From: Phlebotomus papatasi | Lineage: Eukaryota; Arthropoda; Insecta; Diptera; Psychodidae | Assembly (NCBI RefSeq): GCF_024763615.1 | Contig: NC_077223.1 | Span: forward strand, 83,204,627 to 83,268,626 | Direction: 5' to 3' | Length of the DNA: 64,000 nt | Shown here: in pieces, positions 22,871-34,919 of the stretch | How positions within the stretch are numbered: position 1 is the first letter of the stretch | Layout of the letters: every line of letters begins with the position of its first letter | Position numbers and translations under genes: made by a program | Notes under the pieces: model-generated | Told to the model about the DNA's origin: nothing | Seen by the model: only the letters and a program-made list of their open reading frames with translations | The model's database searches: none

Positions 22871-23973
22871 AATTTTGAGAGATCCCCGTCACAAATTCGA
22901 GCACTTCGCAAAGCCTTCGCACCCCTTACTTAAAGGGAATGCAACTGCTCCGGGTTCTAATTCTTTTTCGGTCACTAGAAATTTTGTCGTTTCAAAAGTG
23001 TTCAGGCTTCGAACTGACGTTTTGGACAAAAATATAATTTTAAACAAATTTTTTTTATTTTTTATTTATTTTTTGTTTAAGTTAACTCTAAGGAAAAATT
23101 ATCTTGAAAAGTAGAGTCTCTCAGTTCAATAGCCCGATTGAAGCGGGTTAATAGAAAATTGAAAAACTATTGAAAAACTAGCCTTATTTAATCTCTCATC
23201 TATAGTACCATCAGCTCTACAAACTTATACAAATGAACTCTCTTGAGTAGGATTTTTGCATTTTCATGGAGCATTTCTCAATGGGAATGGTTGTCAGGGT
23301 GAAAATGTGCGAATTCAATTGAACGGAAAGGGACAATGAATAACAAGAAAGAATAGCAATTTTCTTCAAAAGCATAAAATTGCTAGAGACACAATATCAA
23401 TGAAAAGAAATCGACAAATGTGATAAGTTGCATATTATTGCTTATAAGATTTTCCCATAAAGTTATGGAATTTATTGTGTTTTCTCCAACACATAAATAT
23501 ATTTTCCAAATATTTATATCATATTTGCAATTTCGTAATTTTCCACATGCACACATTTACCAATTCGAATGTTAAACGTATAAAAAACCCTTGAAGGTAT
23601 ATTGCAATTCTGCAGAATTTCACGGAGGTGACATAGGAGAAGCTCAAACACTGAATTGAGAATAAGGAGGATTTTGTGTGAATTGCTGGGATTGATGCAC
23701 CCTCTGGAAATCCAGTCTTTAGCACGTTTTCCCATTCACTTTGTTGCAGAGATCTCTATTGAAATATTTTTCGTACACTGTCTCCAATATCAAGCGTGGT
23801 GAATGGCTTATCAGTACATAATATTGTCTCCAAATATAGTAACGCTGAAATTGGTTAACTTTTTTCGCAGAATTCTCATATCTTATCTTATCCGTTCGCG
23901 ATAGATATAAACGAAAACAGAATGGAATTATTTATTAAACGAACACACTTCGTCAGTGTGTAAAGAAATAGTC
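22871..23973. other. Intergenic region upstream of the first LRR gene
   Basis: No coding exon, TIR pair or RNA gene is recognised. It is AT-rich, with an ordinary base mix near 23600-23760. The last 80 bases before the ATG at 23974 contain TATAAA at 23906 and an Inr-like TCAGT at 23953. Confidence 0.5.
23929..23957 (+). promoter_or_regulatory. Possible core promoter (Inr TCAGT) of the LRR gene
   Basis: TCAGTGTG at 23953-23960 matches the arthropod initiator TCAGT and lies 19 bases before the start codon. An AT-rich ATTTATTAAAC stretch sits about 25 bases upstream, and a better TATAAA is at 23906, some 49 bases upstream, which is further than usual. The initiator is plausible; the TATA assignment is not secure. 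Confidence 0.35.
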
Positions 23974-26900
23974 ATGATTAAGGGTGTGAATTTCTTATTA
24001 GTTTTTTGTGCAGTATTCGGCTGTCTTCTTGCTGAGTAAGTTAAAATAAACATAGATATCAATTATTACTTCTTTGTGAATTAATAGTTAAACATTTTAT
24101 TGAATTTTTATTGTTTAAATAGAGACTTAAACAATATTATTTTAATTAGCATCATTATATGTACATGCTTAATATCTAATTTCTGTTAAACTTTTCATGA
24201 TAGTAAGGTTAAATAAATACATTAAAAAAAATTTTATCTCCTGAAATTCTCCAAATGCGAGAAAAATTACGAATCAACGTTTATCATTCTTTATGTATCA
24301 TGAAATCATAAACTGAACGATCATAGTTAACAACTTCTCATCGTCGATGACCCCTGTTATTTAATACTACTTAAGACATTTTTTATCATCATAGTGTTTT
24401 TATTATAAACATATAAACTTAGATCTTATTTAATACATACATCGAAGACTCAGAATATAAGTCGAACAACTCGATTTTTTACAAAAATAGTTTTATTAGT
24501 TTTTGGCTCTGCATGTATAATCTCAGCTTCAAATTATGCCTAGCGCACAATTACTTTTGTATTGTAAACATGTCTTTGGAATTTTAATGAGGGTGAGTGA
24601 GATCTGAATCTAGTCATCTCCCTCACTCTTATAGAAAATTTTGAAAACATGTTTACAAACAAAAGTTATTATGTGTATGGCATTACTCTCCTGTAAAATT
24701 TGCCTACTACGAGTCATTCGTTTCTTATTCTGAGCGACCGACATAAGAGACACATTGAGTTCCTTGGGTAGGGGAGACTGGGGCAAAAAGTCACAAATCG
24801 AAAAATTCAATATCTTCCAAAGTAAAAAAGATAGCGGCTCAAATGTTTTTCTATAGATAGCCTCCATAGACCTTCTTTAATGTCGTAAGTTTCTTGGAAT
24901 TCGAACAAGGAATTTAGAAAATAAAAAATATCAAAATTTTTATTCCTATTTTTGAAATATTTTCCTTGCAAAAGATAACAATTATTACCTACTTATTTTC
25001 CAAAATTGATGCACTAATGAATATTTTCTAAATAATATGGATTCTTTGAATACGAATCCGCTATCTATTTTAGAATTTCACAAAAGTTCTTTTCTCCAGA
25101 AATCCTTTTATTAAAAATGGCCACTTTGGGGTAAAAAGTAACAAAAGATATAGAACAAAAAGTAACAAAAAGCGAAGCAATTTCTGATGTCTCACGGCGA
25201 AAAGAAACGTCATTACCATGTCTCGCCGCTTGTTGTTTGCATTTGGTCAAACGTTTTGCAGTATTTTGTGTGTGTGTTTTTTTTTCTAAAATAGCTTGAA
25301 AAGCGCTTTACTCGTTTTCTAACTTTTCTCGCAGAGAAAACGGTGTTTTACAAAGGTGTAGATGAATAAATTTTCTATGAAAATATGTCCTCTAGGTATT
25401 TTTTCAAATTTACGGAAGCCCATAATAAAGCGAATCAAAATATGATAAAACCCCATGTCTGTTACTATTTGCCCCAGCATTTTTGAGAATGGTCACAAAA
25501 TTACCTTTTAGAAATTGGCTCGATTAACGTATTTCCTTACAAAATAGAGGAAAATTACTTTTACAAAGTTGTAGAGCGGTAAATTTCCTATAAAACTGCG
25601 TTAATTAGAAATTTTTGAAGCGATCGAGTAGCTTGTAAAAAAATAAAATATCCGTTTTGTGACTTTTTGCCCCAGTCTCCCCTACCGTTTTTAATTAATC
25701 ACTGAGTACTTAAATTCCAATTTTTTTATCCTTCTTTCAAGTACGGGTCGTTACTTGTCACTTGCTTAGAAAATATTAATTTTTTCAATTTTAAATGAAT
25801 CTTCTAAGAATAATCATGCCTACCTAAGTAGCAAAACAAATTAGGTTCTCTGATAATCAGACCCGAACGGCCAAATTTTGAAAATTTGAAAATGAAAATT
25901 TCAGATAAGACTGTTCAAATATTACACTTTTCCATGCTTAAGATTTTCAAACAAATAGTTTCATTGTTATGTAAAAAAAGTAGAGAAAAAAAAACATAAT
26001 TAACTTTTCGAAACGCGCATAACCCTTCACCCTTAAGGGTGGGGTATCTAAGGATATCTAGGTGTACGCCTAAAATTAGAGGATATTTGTGAATTTTTTG
26101 TGTCTTTTCTAATATCCATCAATTAGGAACTTTCAGAGGTTATTACATATATTTTGAGGATCACGAAAATAAATTTATTTTAATTTGAATACAAAATGAC
26201 GATGCAGCTGTGCGCGGACTTAGGATCGATTGTTTAGGCGCTCCGCAGCCAGCAGTAGAACTGGAGTAATTTTATTTTATTATAATTATTATTTATTATT
26301 TTATTTTATTTTATTATAAATAGTTAGTGAATTTTTTAGACAAAAGACCATGATTGTTTCTTGAAGTTGCTGCCAAAATTGCTAAAATCAATTTTTCTCA
26401 ATTATCACATACTTCTGTAGAGCACCTATCTAAGCAGCTACCCTGAAAATTTCAAGTGAATCGGATGAAAATTACTGCAGTTCTACTGCTCGCTGCGGAA
26501 CTCCAAAAAAGTCGATCCTTAGTCCGCGCACTGTTGCGCCGTCATTTTGTATTCAAAATTGAAAAAAAAAGTTTGTGCACCTAAAGACAAATGTAACATA
26601 ACGCCCTGAAAATTTCATATTGATCGATTAATTAGCAAAGTCGTAAAAAGTTCGGAAAAAACCCTCTAATTTCAGGCGTTCTCCTAGATATAATCACTTA
26701 AGCAAACATTCTAAAAAATCACATGTGGTAACATAAGAGGATGGATTCTCCAACAGACAAACAGTTTTATATGTGAGTAACATCCTCCACCGTCGTTTTA
26801 ACCCTTTAAGGACGAATGAGTCAAAAATCGGGGGTCAGAAAAAATATTTTTTTCTGGCATTTTAATGCAAGATACAACTGGTCGTAGGAAAAATTTCGTT

Positions 26901-28171
26901 TTTGGGTCACCGGTGACCCAATCGTCCTTAAAGGGTTAACCTTGGTGACCAAGTTTAAAACCAAAACAGCAAAAATCTCTTTCGTTAGTTGTACAAACAA
27001 ACTGTATTCATTGATTTTTTTTTTATTTTAAATAAAAAGAAAAAAACAAAATAATTCTTTTTTCTTTAATTCTAGCTCCAACTATATTAATGGTAACATT
27101 ACAGACCTAGCGAAGTTTATCGAAACTGAAAATGTCAGTAAGACTCATTCAGAAGATTTGAATTTCTCATTCAATCTAATCGTAAGAGTAAATCCACAAG
27201 TTTTTGTGAATTTCACAAAATTGACTTCCGTGAACTTGGACCATAACACTGAATTTAAGCTAAACCATGAGAATGATCCGGTACTAGAGAGTTCAACTCT
27301 ATCAGCATTTTCCTGCAATGAATGCAAAATTACAAAAATCAGCAGTAATACTTTTAGTTTGTTGCCTGAACTTCAAATATTATTCCTCAATAGTAATGGT
27401 CTGACAAGCATTGCACCGGATGCATTTAAAAGTAATGCAAATTTGGCAAAGTTATCCTTCAAAGACAATAAATTGAAGGAATTGCCGGAAAATTTGGTAG
27501 AAGGCAATTTAAAACTTCAAGTCCTGCACATCGACAATAACAGATTGTACAACTTCCCCAAGGCAAGACCCATCTTAATTAGCAAAAGTTTGAAGATTTT
27601 CACGTGCAATGGCTGTGGAATTACAGAGATTCACATGGAGACACTGTCTAAACTGCCACATCTCACTACCCTGCACTTGCAGATGAATTCCATAAGTCAC
27701 ATGCATGAATTGAGCTTTGCAGAAACATCCCAATTGCATGTTATTAATTTAGAGTCTAACAACCTGACTAAGCCACCCGTAAGTATCCTCACGGAGGGGA
27801 CTGTCCTTGAGGAACTTTGCCTAGGAGGGAACCCTATAGAATGGACCTTCGAAAGTTATGAATTCTACTACAAGCTGAGCCACAACTCCTGCAGTATCGC
27901 CGTTCAAACAGTAGCAACAACAACATCAACAACTCCATATCTAACCACGGAGAAGACCGATGAGATTGATAATATTGCTATGGCAGAAGTTGTTAATCCA
28001 ACCCTTTTGGATGCCCTAATTGCCACATACTTGCTAGTTTGCGTCATCCTGGAGAGTCTCCTATTTGCAGCAATTAGCCTATACCTGGCTAGGATAGTCC
28101 AAACAAAATCAAAAGACTTTGACTACTCAACCTCGGTGATCAATCCAAGTGATATTTATAAAATAAATTGA
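23974..28171 (+). CDS. Leucine-rich-repeat transmembrane surface protein (C-x-x-C module type)
   Basis: Two exons, 23974-24035 and 27076-28171, joined in phase 2 give 385 aa. Exon 1 encodes a signal peptide (MIKGVNFLLVFCAVFGCLLA). The extracellular part holds about nine LRRs; two units start with a cysteine pair (SCNECKITKIS, TCNGCGITEIH) and run into LPELQILFLNSNGLTSI-type repeats. A short Thr-rich stalk (TTTSTTPYLTTEKT) leads to a transmembrane helix at about residues 335-361 and a 23-residue cytoplasmic tail. A second, larger gene of the same type lies convergently at 31463-33845. AATAAA at 28162 and 28171 overlaps the stop codon. LRR ectodomains bind proteins or other ligands; the role here, adhesion or recognition, is not known. 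The 3.0 kb intron contains several transposons. Confidence 0.9.
24451..24745 (+). repeat. Dispersed repeat, copy 2
   Basis: Shares the blocks ACTCAGAATATAAGTCGAAC, CTCTGCATGTATAATCTCAG and TTCGTTTCTTATTCTGAGCG with 18230-18800, but lacks the MITE present in that copy. It has about 140 bases of extra sequence between the second and third blocks. In intron 1 of the LRR gene. Confidence 0.7.
24769..25684. mobile_element. 916 bp TIR element, GGGGCAAAAAGTCAC family, complete copy
   Basis: The left end TAGGGGAGACTGGGGCAAAA and the right end, on the other strand, TAGGGGAGACTGGGGCAAAA are identical, and the match runs on through AGTCACAAA. TA occurs at both borders. Inside, the box GGGG(C/T)AAAAAGT(A/C)AC is repeated in both orientations (about 25130, 25463). 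There is no transposase frame. A second copy, missing its left end, is at 36470-37171. Confidence 0.88.
26055..26690. mobile_element. Nested foldback element, ~640 bp
   Basis: The outer arms start TATCTAGGTGTACGCCTAAA on the left and TATCTAGGAGAACGCCTGAA on the right (opposite strand). Inside lies a second inverted pair of about 80 bp arms at 26185-26262 and 26478-26556, sharing TTGAATACAAAATGACG and GTGCGCGGACT(T/A)AGGATCGA. It is either one complex element or one inserted in another. Non-coding, in the LRR gene intron. Confidence 0.8.
26798..26939. mobile_element. 142 bp MITE with TTAACCCTTTAAGGACGA ends
   Basis: The left end TTAACCCTTTAAGGACGAAT and right end ATCGTCCTTAAAGGGTTAA form near-perfect TIRs, and a GGGTCACCGGTGACCC palindrome lies next to the right arm. 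A partial relative with the same 5' end occurs at 51457. TTAA is present at both borders, compatible with a piggyBac-like TTAA target, though it is part of the TIR as drawn. Confidence 0.85.
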
Positions 28172-28257
28172 ATAAAAGAATAATTTTAGTAGGACATTAA
28201 AAAAAACATGATTTTTTTTCAATCACTCATGTAAAGGAAGGAACTGACCTTCTAAGT

Positions 28258-28455
28258 ACCGTAGAAGTCGCTGTTTCTGCCCTATCCCTGCTGTTTCGAA
28301 GTTTTTCTTTAATTCCATCACTTAAGGATGGTCTTCTCCGATCGGGCATGATAGACCAGATCGGAGAAGACCGTGAAGAAGACCATAAGTTCTAAAATTA
28401 AAGAAAAGCTTACGAACAGTATAGGGGGATAAAGTAGCGTCTACGCTGTTTATGA
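28258..28455. repeat. Imperfect palindrome with ~80 bp arms
   Basis: Immediately downstream of the first LRR gene. The left arm holds GGTCTTCTCCGATCGGGCAT and the right arm AGATCGGAGAAGACC; the outer parts pair TTTTTCTTTAATT with AAATTAAAGAAAAGC. A related block, GGTCTTCGCCGATCCGGTCT, is near 20405 inside the 1.85 kb element. Likely a foldback transposon. Confidence 0.7.
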
Positions 28456-30600
28456 GTAAGGGAAAATCTTTAAGCTTCGGAGGACGGTAGTTTCCTACAA
28501 GTAAATTTCTTTATATTTCCTTTAATCGATTCAAGCTTTGACCTGGAAAAATTATTACGTAGTTCCTTAAAGACCCAGCTATATTCGAACTCTTCCAGAA
28601 AATGTTACCGATTGCCTGACAGTGTCTTCTGTTAAGCAATCCCTTACACGGCGGGCTATAGAACTATACCGCCAGTAAAAGCCCTTGCTTGAAGCGAAAG
28701 CCGAGAAATGTGACTTTCCAGCGAATAGGGAAGAGAATCTATCAGCCGGGATCTATTTAGCTAAAAAATATAATCTATTAGGTGTGTGCAGAGAGATGCT
28801 GTCAAAGATGCGTTATAACGGTCATAGGATTTAAATTCTTTACATTATAATGTATACCTTATAATAAATATTTATTATAAATACCAATGATTTTTATAGT
28901 GCAACTGTCTAAGATAAGATATGATCAGCCTAAATTCAAATCAAGAAAGAAAATGAAAGAAAATATTATCAAAACTGACGCAATGTCAAACTTTGCATGC
29001 GTAACTTCGTTCTAAAAATTTTAGAACAAAGGCAAATGAGAAGATCCGTCGTTATTGGCCTGACAAGCAAAAAGTTACCTACGTTTTCAGATCGGATGTC
29101 GCCTTGAAGCTCTAAATGCGCCTTAAAATCAAGGAAGTGGCCGTTTTTTCTTTAGTTACGAGCTCAAATCTTAAGTCCAATAAAGCGTTAAGTTTGAAGT
29201 TAACCCTAAGTCGTCTGAATGTCGCTTCCCAAGACTTGGTCTCTTCTTCCCGCTCTAAGGGGCCATTTATAGCTATGTAATATACCGGAGTAATACACCA
29301 CTAAAGGTCGAAAAATCTCATCCAACAATAAAAAAACGTGTTAAAGCTAAGATTTATTCATAAAAGCCTTGAATTAGTTATACATGTATAGTTATTTTAT
29401 TTATTTATTTATTTAACTCATATCACTATACATAACTAATACATTATGGGGCTGTACATACATACATACCTACACCTAAAATTAAGTACTTATTAAGTAC
29501 TTAATAAGTAATTTAATAGCTAGTCCCATACATTTTCTGGAAAAGACCCTTTATTAATTTTTTTTATTATCATTTTCTCTTGCTTTTTTTTATATTTTAC
29601 AATGATATCGTATTATTATACCCTTTGCTCTTACTTAGTTTAGACTTTTCATATTGATATAGGGGCTGTGCCATAGGTTAGAGATTTTCCGAATTTACTG
29701 ACTAGCAAAATACTGGTATGTTGTTCAATTTTGTACATTAAACTATATGATTAAAACTAATCCCGGGCTTATGTTTCCTTAGATGTTCTCCATAATTACA
29801 AGCGCGTAATCCTGATAAACTGGATCCTACGAATAACGTAATAGAATATTCCCCATTAATGTTGTTAATTGTATTTTTGTGGTCTTTTTTTTATATCTGC
29901 TTTGCTTTTTAAAATTTAATATAAAACATCTCAGTCAGGCTTCAGGCGCTTCAGGCTTGGTATTGATTCAAAATATTATACTATAGCTTTGATTTCTGAA
30001 GCGTACGATTTATCCGACAATTGTGACCTCAGTAGTATCGGTAGATTTCGCCAACCCCAATACTATCCTTCCTCATAGGAGTACACTGAATGTTACTGGT
30101 CAAAATAGCATCAAAAACAGATGCTACCTTCAATTTTTCATAAAACTCATCAAATTTTAAATCTTACAGAACTGTAAGTAGAGAGCAAGTCTTTCACGGT
30201 ACAAAATCAAGAGACTTTATGTCCATTTTTTTTCTTATTGATCAAAAATAATCATCACTATTTTTTAAGAGTAATTTTGATATTTTTAGTTCTTTTTGTA
30301 TTTATTTTTTAAAACACATTTCAAAAAAGAATTGTAATCGAAAATTTAGCAGAAACTTAATCCCCTATCCTAGGATACCCCTGAAAGCTCATTTACATAA
30401 ACATTATTAGGTATGTATAGCGAACTTTGGGTATATTCATAGGAATTTCAATTGCAATTAATAAAAAAAGAAAACATTTATTTAGTTATATGAAATTAAG
30501 GAAATAGAACAAATACCGATTGGCTGTAGATCATACATACGTAGACCTTTGAACCTACTGGAAGCAGGGTATAACAGAATTTTAATCATATTGTCCGCCA
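28456..30600. other. Non-coding interval between the convergent LRR genes
   Basis: No gene is seen. It contains a TTTA microsatellite at about 29396-29415, short CATA repeats near 29456-29468, and a palindromic TTAAGTACTTATTAAGTACT tract around 29482-29512. The (TTTA)n run could be the tail of a minus-strand retroposon, but no body was recognised. Confidence 0.5.
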
Positions 30601-30635
30601 AATATAACACTAAAAATTCTTAGAAAGCTTCTTGA

Positions 30636-31220
30636 GCGTAATTTTGTTGTCCTGGGCCCTGGGATAACAAAATTATCCACTGCTCAAGACCCAGAACTCA
30701 GAGTTCCATGCTTTCGTTTACTTGGTCGAACCTAGATTGATTCCCCTTGTCGGAATATCGCATATTATTGGAGCAACAGCTCTTTCCTGCCCCCAATTAG
30801 CCACGTCCTTGTTTAGTGTTTAATAGTAAATTCAAACTTTAAAGCTTGCAATATTAAAGGTGGTCCAAACGAATTTCCTTCTTGTCGTCCCGTTGTCGCG
30901 AAGACAAATGATTGGCAACTTTCAAATAATGATCGTTGCAATTTTAATAGAAGAACCAACTTCAAAATCTTAAATCACTTGTCCCAATCAGGGTTGCGGA
31001 CTTAGGGTACCCTGGTCCAGTGCTTTTCGATCCTCCGCGACTTCAAGAAAATGTTCACGGCCGTTCCTAAGGCTCTGAAAGGCAAGATCCTGAAGTTGCT
31101 TCAGCTACTTTGACCTAGGCCTACCTCGAAGTCGAAGCTCCTCCATAATTGCTTGCATAGCTTTTCTGAGAAGTCTTTCTTCATCCATGCACTGAACATG
31201 ACCATACCATGGACTATATG
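30636..31220 (-). pseudogene. LINE reverse-transcriptase C-terminal remnant with 3' region
   Basis: On the minus strand 31209-31105 reads WYGHVQCMDEERLLRKAMQ and, after a few residues, LRLRGRPRSK, then a stop. This is the conserved tail found after the RT domain of many LINE proteins (W-x-G-H-V-x-R-M ... G-R-P). Downstream on the same strand is a 70 bp segment (30636-30705, containing CCTGGGCCCTGGGATAA) that recurs at 40742-40810, probably from the same LINE's 3' UTR. Frame breaks and lack of the RT core mark it as dead. Confidence 0.7.
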
Positions 31221-31462
31221 ACCTCTCTTTTTATCTGCAACTTATTTTACAATCTGTTCTGCAATTTAAGACTATATTCTCGTAGATTGAGAATGTTTTA
31301 CCGGTTTTAGCCTTACAATTCAAATTCTTATGAATAAACCTACAGATCCTTATATAGTTTCCGTATAAAACCGAAAATCAACTTAGATAATCTTTTTGAA
31401 CGAGATCAAAAATACCCATGTTGACTAAAACAGTTTTTGGCACAATTTTGATGCAAATAGGC

Positions 31463-33845
31463 TCATGGAAAAGAAGCTGAAAAAATAAAAGCAACAAATA
31501 GGATATTTAAACTTATAATTAAAGTCGTAGCAGAACTTTCGTATGATCCCGGGATATCAGGTCTATCCCCGAACAATGACGCTACGTTGATAACATCTGA
31601 GGATGTAACTGGGGAATGCTCGGTAGGCTCATCAACATTATTTCCATCTGATTCAATTATACTTTCACTTTGTTCTAAAATAAGATTTTCCTTTTCAGGA
31701 TATGTTTCATTTAGCAACATGTTGTCGACGTCAAAATTTAAATCAATTGTTGTTTTTGTCAGCACTTCTGTTGTTGAGCTTTGTGTTGTTGTAGTTGTAG
31801 TTACGGTTTCTGTTGTAGTGCTTGTTAATTGTTGCAGTGCTTGTTGTTCTTTTTCCCTCAGTTCTGTGAACTCCTCAAGGGTTCTTTTTAAACTTGCAAT
31901 TGCAAATTTCCTGTCACAGTCCACAGATGGATATTCCAGACAAGACAAACTTAGCAACCTCGCTATCAACTTGTCAGTTGTAGATTCCATTTGAACAACA
32001 ATTTCCGTTGCATTGATCAAAGAATAGTTGATGCACAAGATTTCCAAATTTGACAAATTCAGCAAGTGCATCGGGAATTCTTGAAGATTTCCCAATAGAT
32101 TCAGTTGTTCAATGGACGAACCAAAGTTGATTGTTTGGCTGAGAACACTTAAGTTGTGACCACTTAAATCAACTTCTCGAATATTGGGAGTCAATTTGAA
32201 AGTGTTCTCATGCAAAATGGAAATATTACAACTTGAGCAAGTAAATTTCTCAAGATTGGACAGAATCTTGTCGGAAATATCCTGCTGGGGCGAATAATCT
32301 GATGAAAGGAGGATGTCTAAACCATCATCAAAGTGCTTTGTTGCTTTACTATATACAATCTCAATAGGATTCCTATCGAGAATAAGTGTCTGTAGTCTAA
32401 CATTGTGATGGAAGGATTCCAATGCAAAATGCGTGATTTTATTGTCTTTCAGTTGTACATGTCTCAGATGAGGAGTATACTTGAAAGTTTCCTCATAAAT
32501 TCTCGTAATACCACATCCGTTGCATCGGAACTCTTTCAATTTACTGTAAAACGTAAAAGGAGTATTGGGATGGAAATTGAATTGATAGTTGCCATCCATT
32601 ACAAGCGCATGGAACGTGTCGTGATCATCTTGAAAATAATCCGGTGAGATGAACGTTACGTTCTGCAGCACTACAGCATTTTCGTTGTAAATGCGTTGTC
32701 GTATAAATCTGGCTCTTTCATTGTGAGGGATTTGATGCAAGAGTCCAGCAGTAATACTTGATTTCTTCCTGATCTTACACGTTTCACCTAAACCCACAGT
32801 AAAATAGATATTCAATAATTTCCAGTTATCCTTAGTCATCTCAATTGGATTGTAGTCGAAGCAAAGTTGCTTCAATGAATCCATCTTGATAACTTTTCCT
32901 GGAATATGTCTTAGATTGTTATGATCAAATTCTAAGGTTTTGAGGAAGTTGTTGTTACTAAAAGCGTTATGGTGAATTTTCTCAAGACCATTTTTGCGCA
33001 TTTCCACAGTGAGGAGATCAGTGCAGTTCATAAACAACTCTTCGCTGATGTGTCTTGTTGAGCAGTTGTTGCAACTGAAGATCTCCATATCAGGTTGATT
33101 CAAGGATACATCTGTTTGTTGAGTAATCACAGTCAAATAAAATATATCAATAACCTAACAAATCCCCGACCTACCTGTAAGATTTAAAGGGTTGTGGGAT
33201 AGATCAAGCGTCCTAAGTCCTTTAATCGTCAAGTTGTAGTGTTGCATGTTGTTGTGTCGTAAGTTTAAGTTGTAGAGTATTCCAATTCCTGAAAGAGCTG
33301 CAGGGGAAACCCGGGAAATGTTGCACCCTTCACAATCAAGTCTCACCATGTAGTCCATGTAGATTATAGGATACTTCACGTCCATGTTAAATTCATTGTG
33401 ACTTAAGTGTATGATCATAAGATTTCTCATATGATTTAGTATACCCATGCTGTTGAAAGCCTTGAGTTTATTATTCCTTAAATCCAACCTCCGTAGTAAG
33501 GCATTCTCCTTGAAAGTATCCGGATGGATAGCCCTAAGAGGATTCTCCCGGATGATAACTTCCCTTAAATGGGGAAGCTTTGAGAAAGTTTCCTTGTAGA
33601 TTAGGGAAATGTTGCAAACAATACAGTGAAATGATTGAAACTGTTCATCTTCAAATATAAAGTCTCTTTTCGGTAAATCAAGTCCAGTGTTTCCATCCAA
33701 AACTAATTTGTGGACCACAGATTCTGCCTTTTTCAAGACATCTTTATCAATTTCAGTTAAATTTAGATTTGTTAGATATAAGGCGTATTTTTCAACTTTA
33801 TACAACCTGCGAGAATCCTCAACTGATTTAGCCTTGATTAGTATT
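31463..33845 (-). CDS. Large LRR surface protein, GPI-like C-terminus (first exon not located)
   Basis: Exons 33175-33845 and 31463-33111 join across a 63 bp GT-AG intron (phase 1) and encode about 773 aa. A TTTTCAG acceptor before 33845 shows that another exon supplies two bases upstream; no signal-peptide exon was found in the next 6 kb. At least five modules begin with a cysteine pair (CIVCNISLI, CEGCNISRV, CNNCSTRHI, CNGCGITRI, CSSCNISIL), each followed by LRRs of the form PHLRHVQLKDNKITHF. Then come a Glu/Thr-rich stalk with STTTETVTTTTTTQSST and a hydrophobic C-terminus ending FVAFIFSASFP with no basic tail, typical of a GPI signal. Same architecture and same phase-2 first intron as the gene at 23974-28171, so the two are paralogues. 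The ligand is unknown. Confidence 0.85.
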
Positions 33846-33983
33846 CTGAAAAGAAATTGTTTTGTGCAATTTTTTCACAAGGACTTTGTAATTCATTCTT
33901 ATAAAATCTAATCTTAACTTTTGAATTTTTTGATAAGTAGGGTATAAGACTTGGGATAAGGTAAAATTATTTAAACAGATAGA

Positions 33984-34336
33984 TATGCGGCTACTCATTA
34001 CGCGATAAAAAAGAGGAGTTCAGATATCCGCGAGGAGTGTGAAGTCCAGGACATTGTGCGATGGTCAAGGTCAAGAAGTCGACACTGAAGAGATCATGTG
34101 AACCGAATGGACGACACTAGACTTGCGAAAAGAGTCCAAAAAAATCTTCCAGCATCGTCTACGAGACCAAGAGGTAGATCACCGAAAAGGTGGTACGAGT
34201 CTTGGACATCAGAATCACAACTCCGGCTGATGCTCAGTACTATGGCACCTTCAAACACTCAATCACGATAAATACCTAATCCGTAACCCTACTGCGGGAA
34301 AAACAGGCATTTGCCTAATTAAAGTAGAAGAAGAAG
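33984..34336 (+). mobile_element. 5'-truncated LINE with 11 bp target-site duplication
   Basis: The direct repeat AAACAGATAGA flanks the insert at 33973-33983 and 34337-34347. Inside, 34024 onward reads DIREECEVQDIVRWSRSRSR, one in-frame stop, then DHVNRMDDTRLAKRVQKNL and RGRSPKRWYESWTSESQLR, the typical C-terminal tail of a LINE RT protein. The element ends in a GAA-type repeat tail. Only 353 bp survive. It is a different subfamily from the remnants at 31105 and 38965. Confidence 0.85.
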
Positions 34337-34448
34337 AAACAGATAGAACTTTTCAAACCTATCTCGATATTTATTTAAAATTCCAAATAGAAAAACCCAT
34401 CTGATATTCCTTTAATTTATGATTTTTTGTAAAGTGAATAGCACTTTT

Positions 34449-34919
34449 AACGGGCTCAGTTGGTAAGACTGCTGCGTCTTTGGCACGAGAGATCCCTGAT
34501 TCGATCGATAGTGAGATCGAATCGCGTCCGGTGCCAAATATGTATAAATGAGAGTCTGGTTGGGAACAACTCTAGTGTGGAACTTCCAGCAAGAACGAAA
34601 CACATACTGATAGGATTTATCATGAAGCACTACCACATCAGTCAATCTTTGTTCGAGCTATCAATTCCGTATTATCAGCTCCCTAGCCGGTTGAGGTCTA
34701 CAATCGCTCTGACTATACTTCAGTTGCAGTCATCGAGCATCTTCTGGCCTTCTTGGAAGGCATGTTGACCAACCCGCCCCATTACAGGACTTTCATTTGG
34801 ACACCATTCAGTGTCGAAGTACATCCATCGCACATAGCGATTGACATTCAAGAAGATTAGCATCATTGTAATTCATCAAATTGTAAATGAGGGCTCTAAG
34901 CCCTATGAATGAATAAAAG
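34449..34919 (+). mobile_element. Probable tRNA-derived SINE
   Basis: Begins with a tRNA-like head: GGGCTCAGTTGGTAAGACTG resembles an A box and CCCTGATTCGATCG a B box, followed by a second GATCGAATCGCGTCCGGTGC. The body is unrelated to any gene, and it ends with a short GAATGAATAAAA-type tail. The spacing and poor stem pairing argue against a functional tRNA. No clear flanking duplication was found, so the borders are approximate. Confidence 0.5.

Noticed and set aside
31587..31994. A 135-codon plus-strand frame.
   Set aside because: It is the antisense shadow of the Thr-rich stalk of the LRR gene; low-complexity Val/Ser composition follows from the other strand.
34449..34535. A possible tRNA gene (A-box and B-box-like words).
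   Set aside because: The acceptor and D stems do not pair and the boxes are badly spaced; a SINE head fits better.
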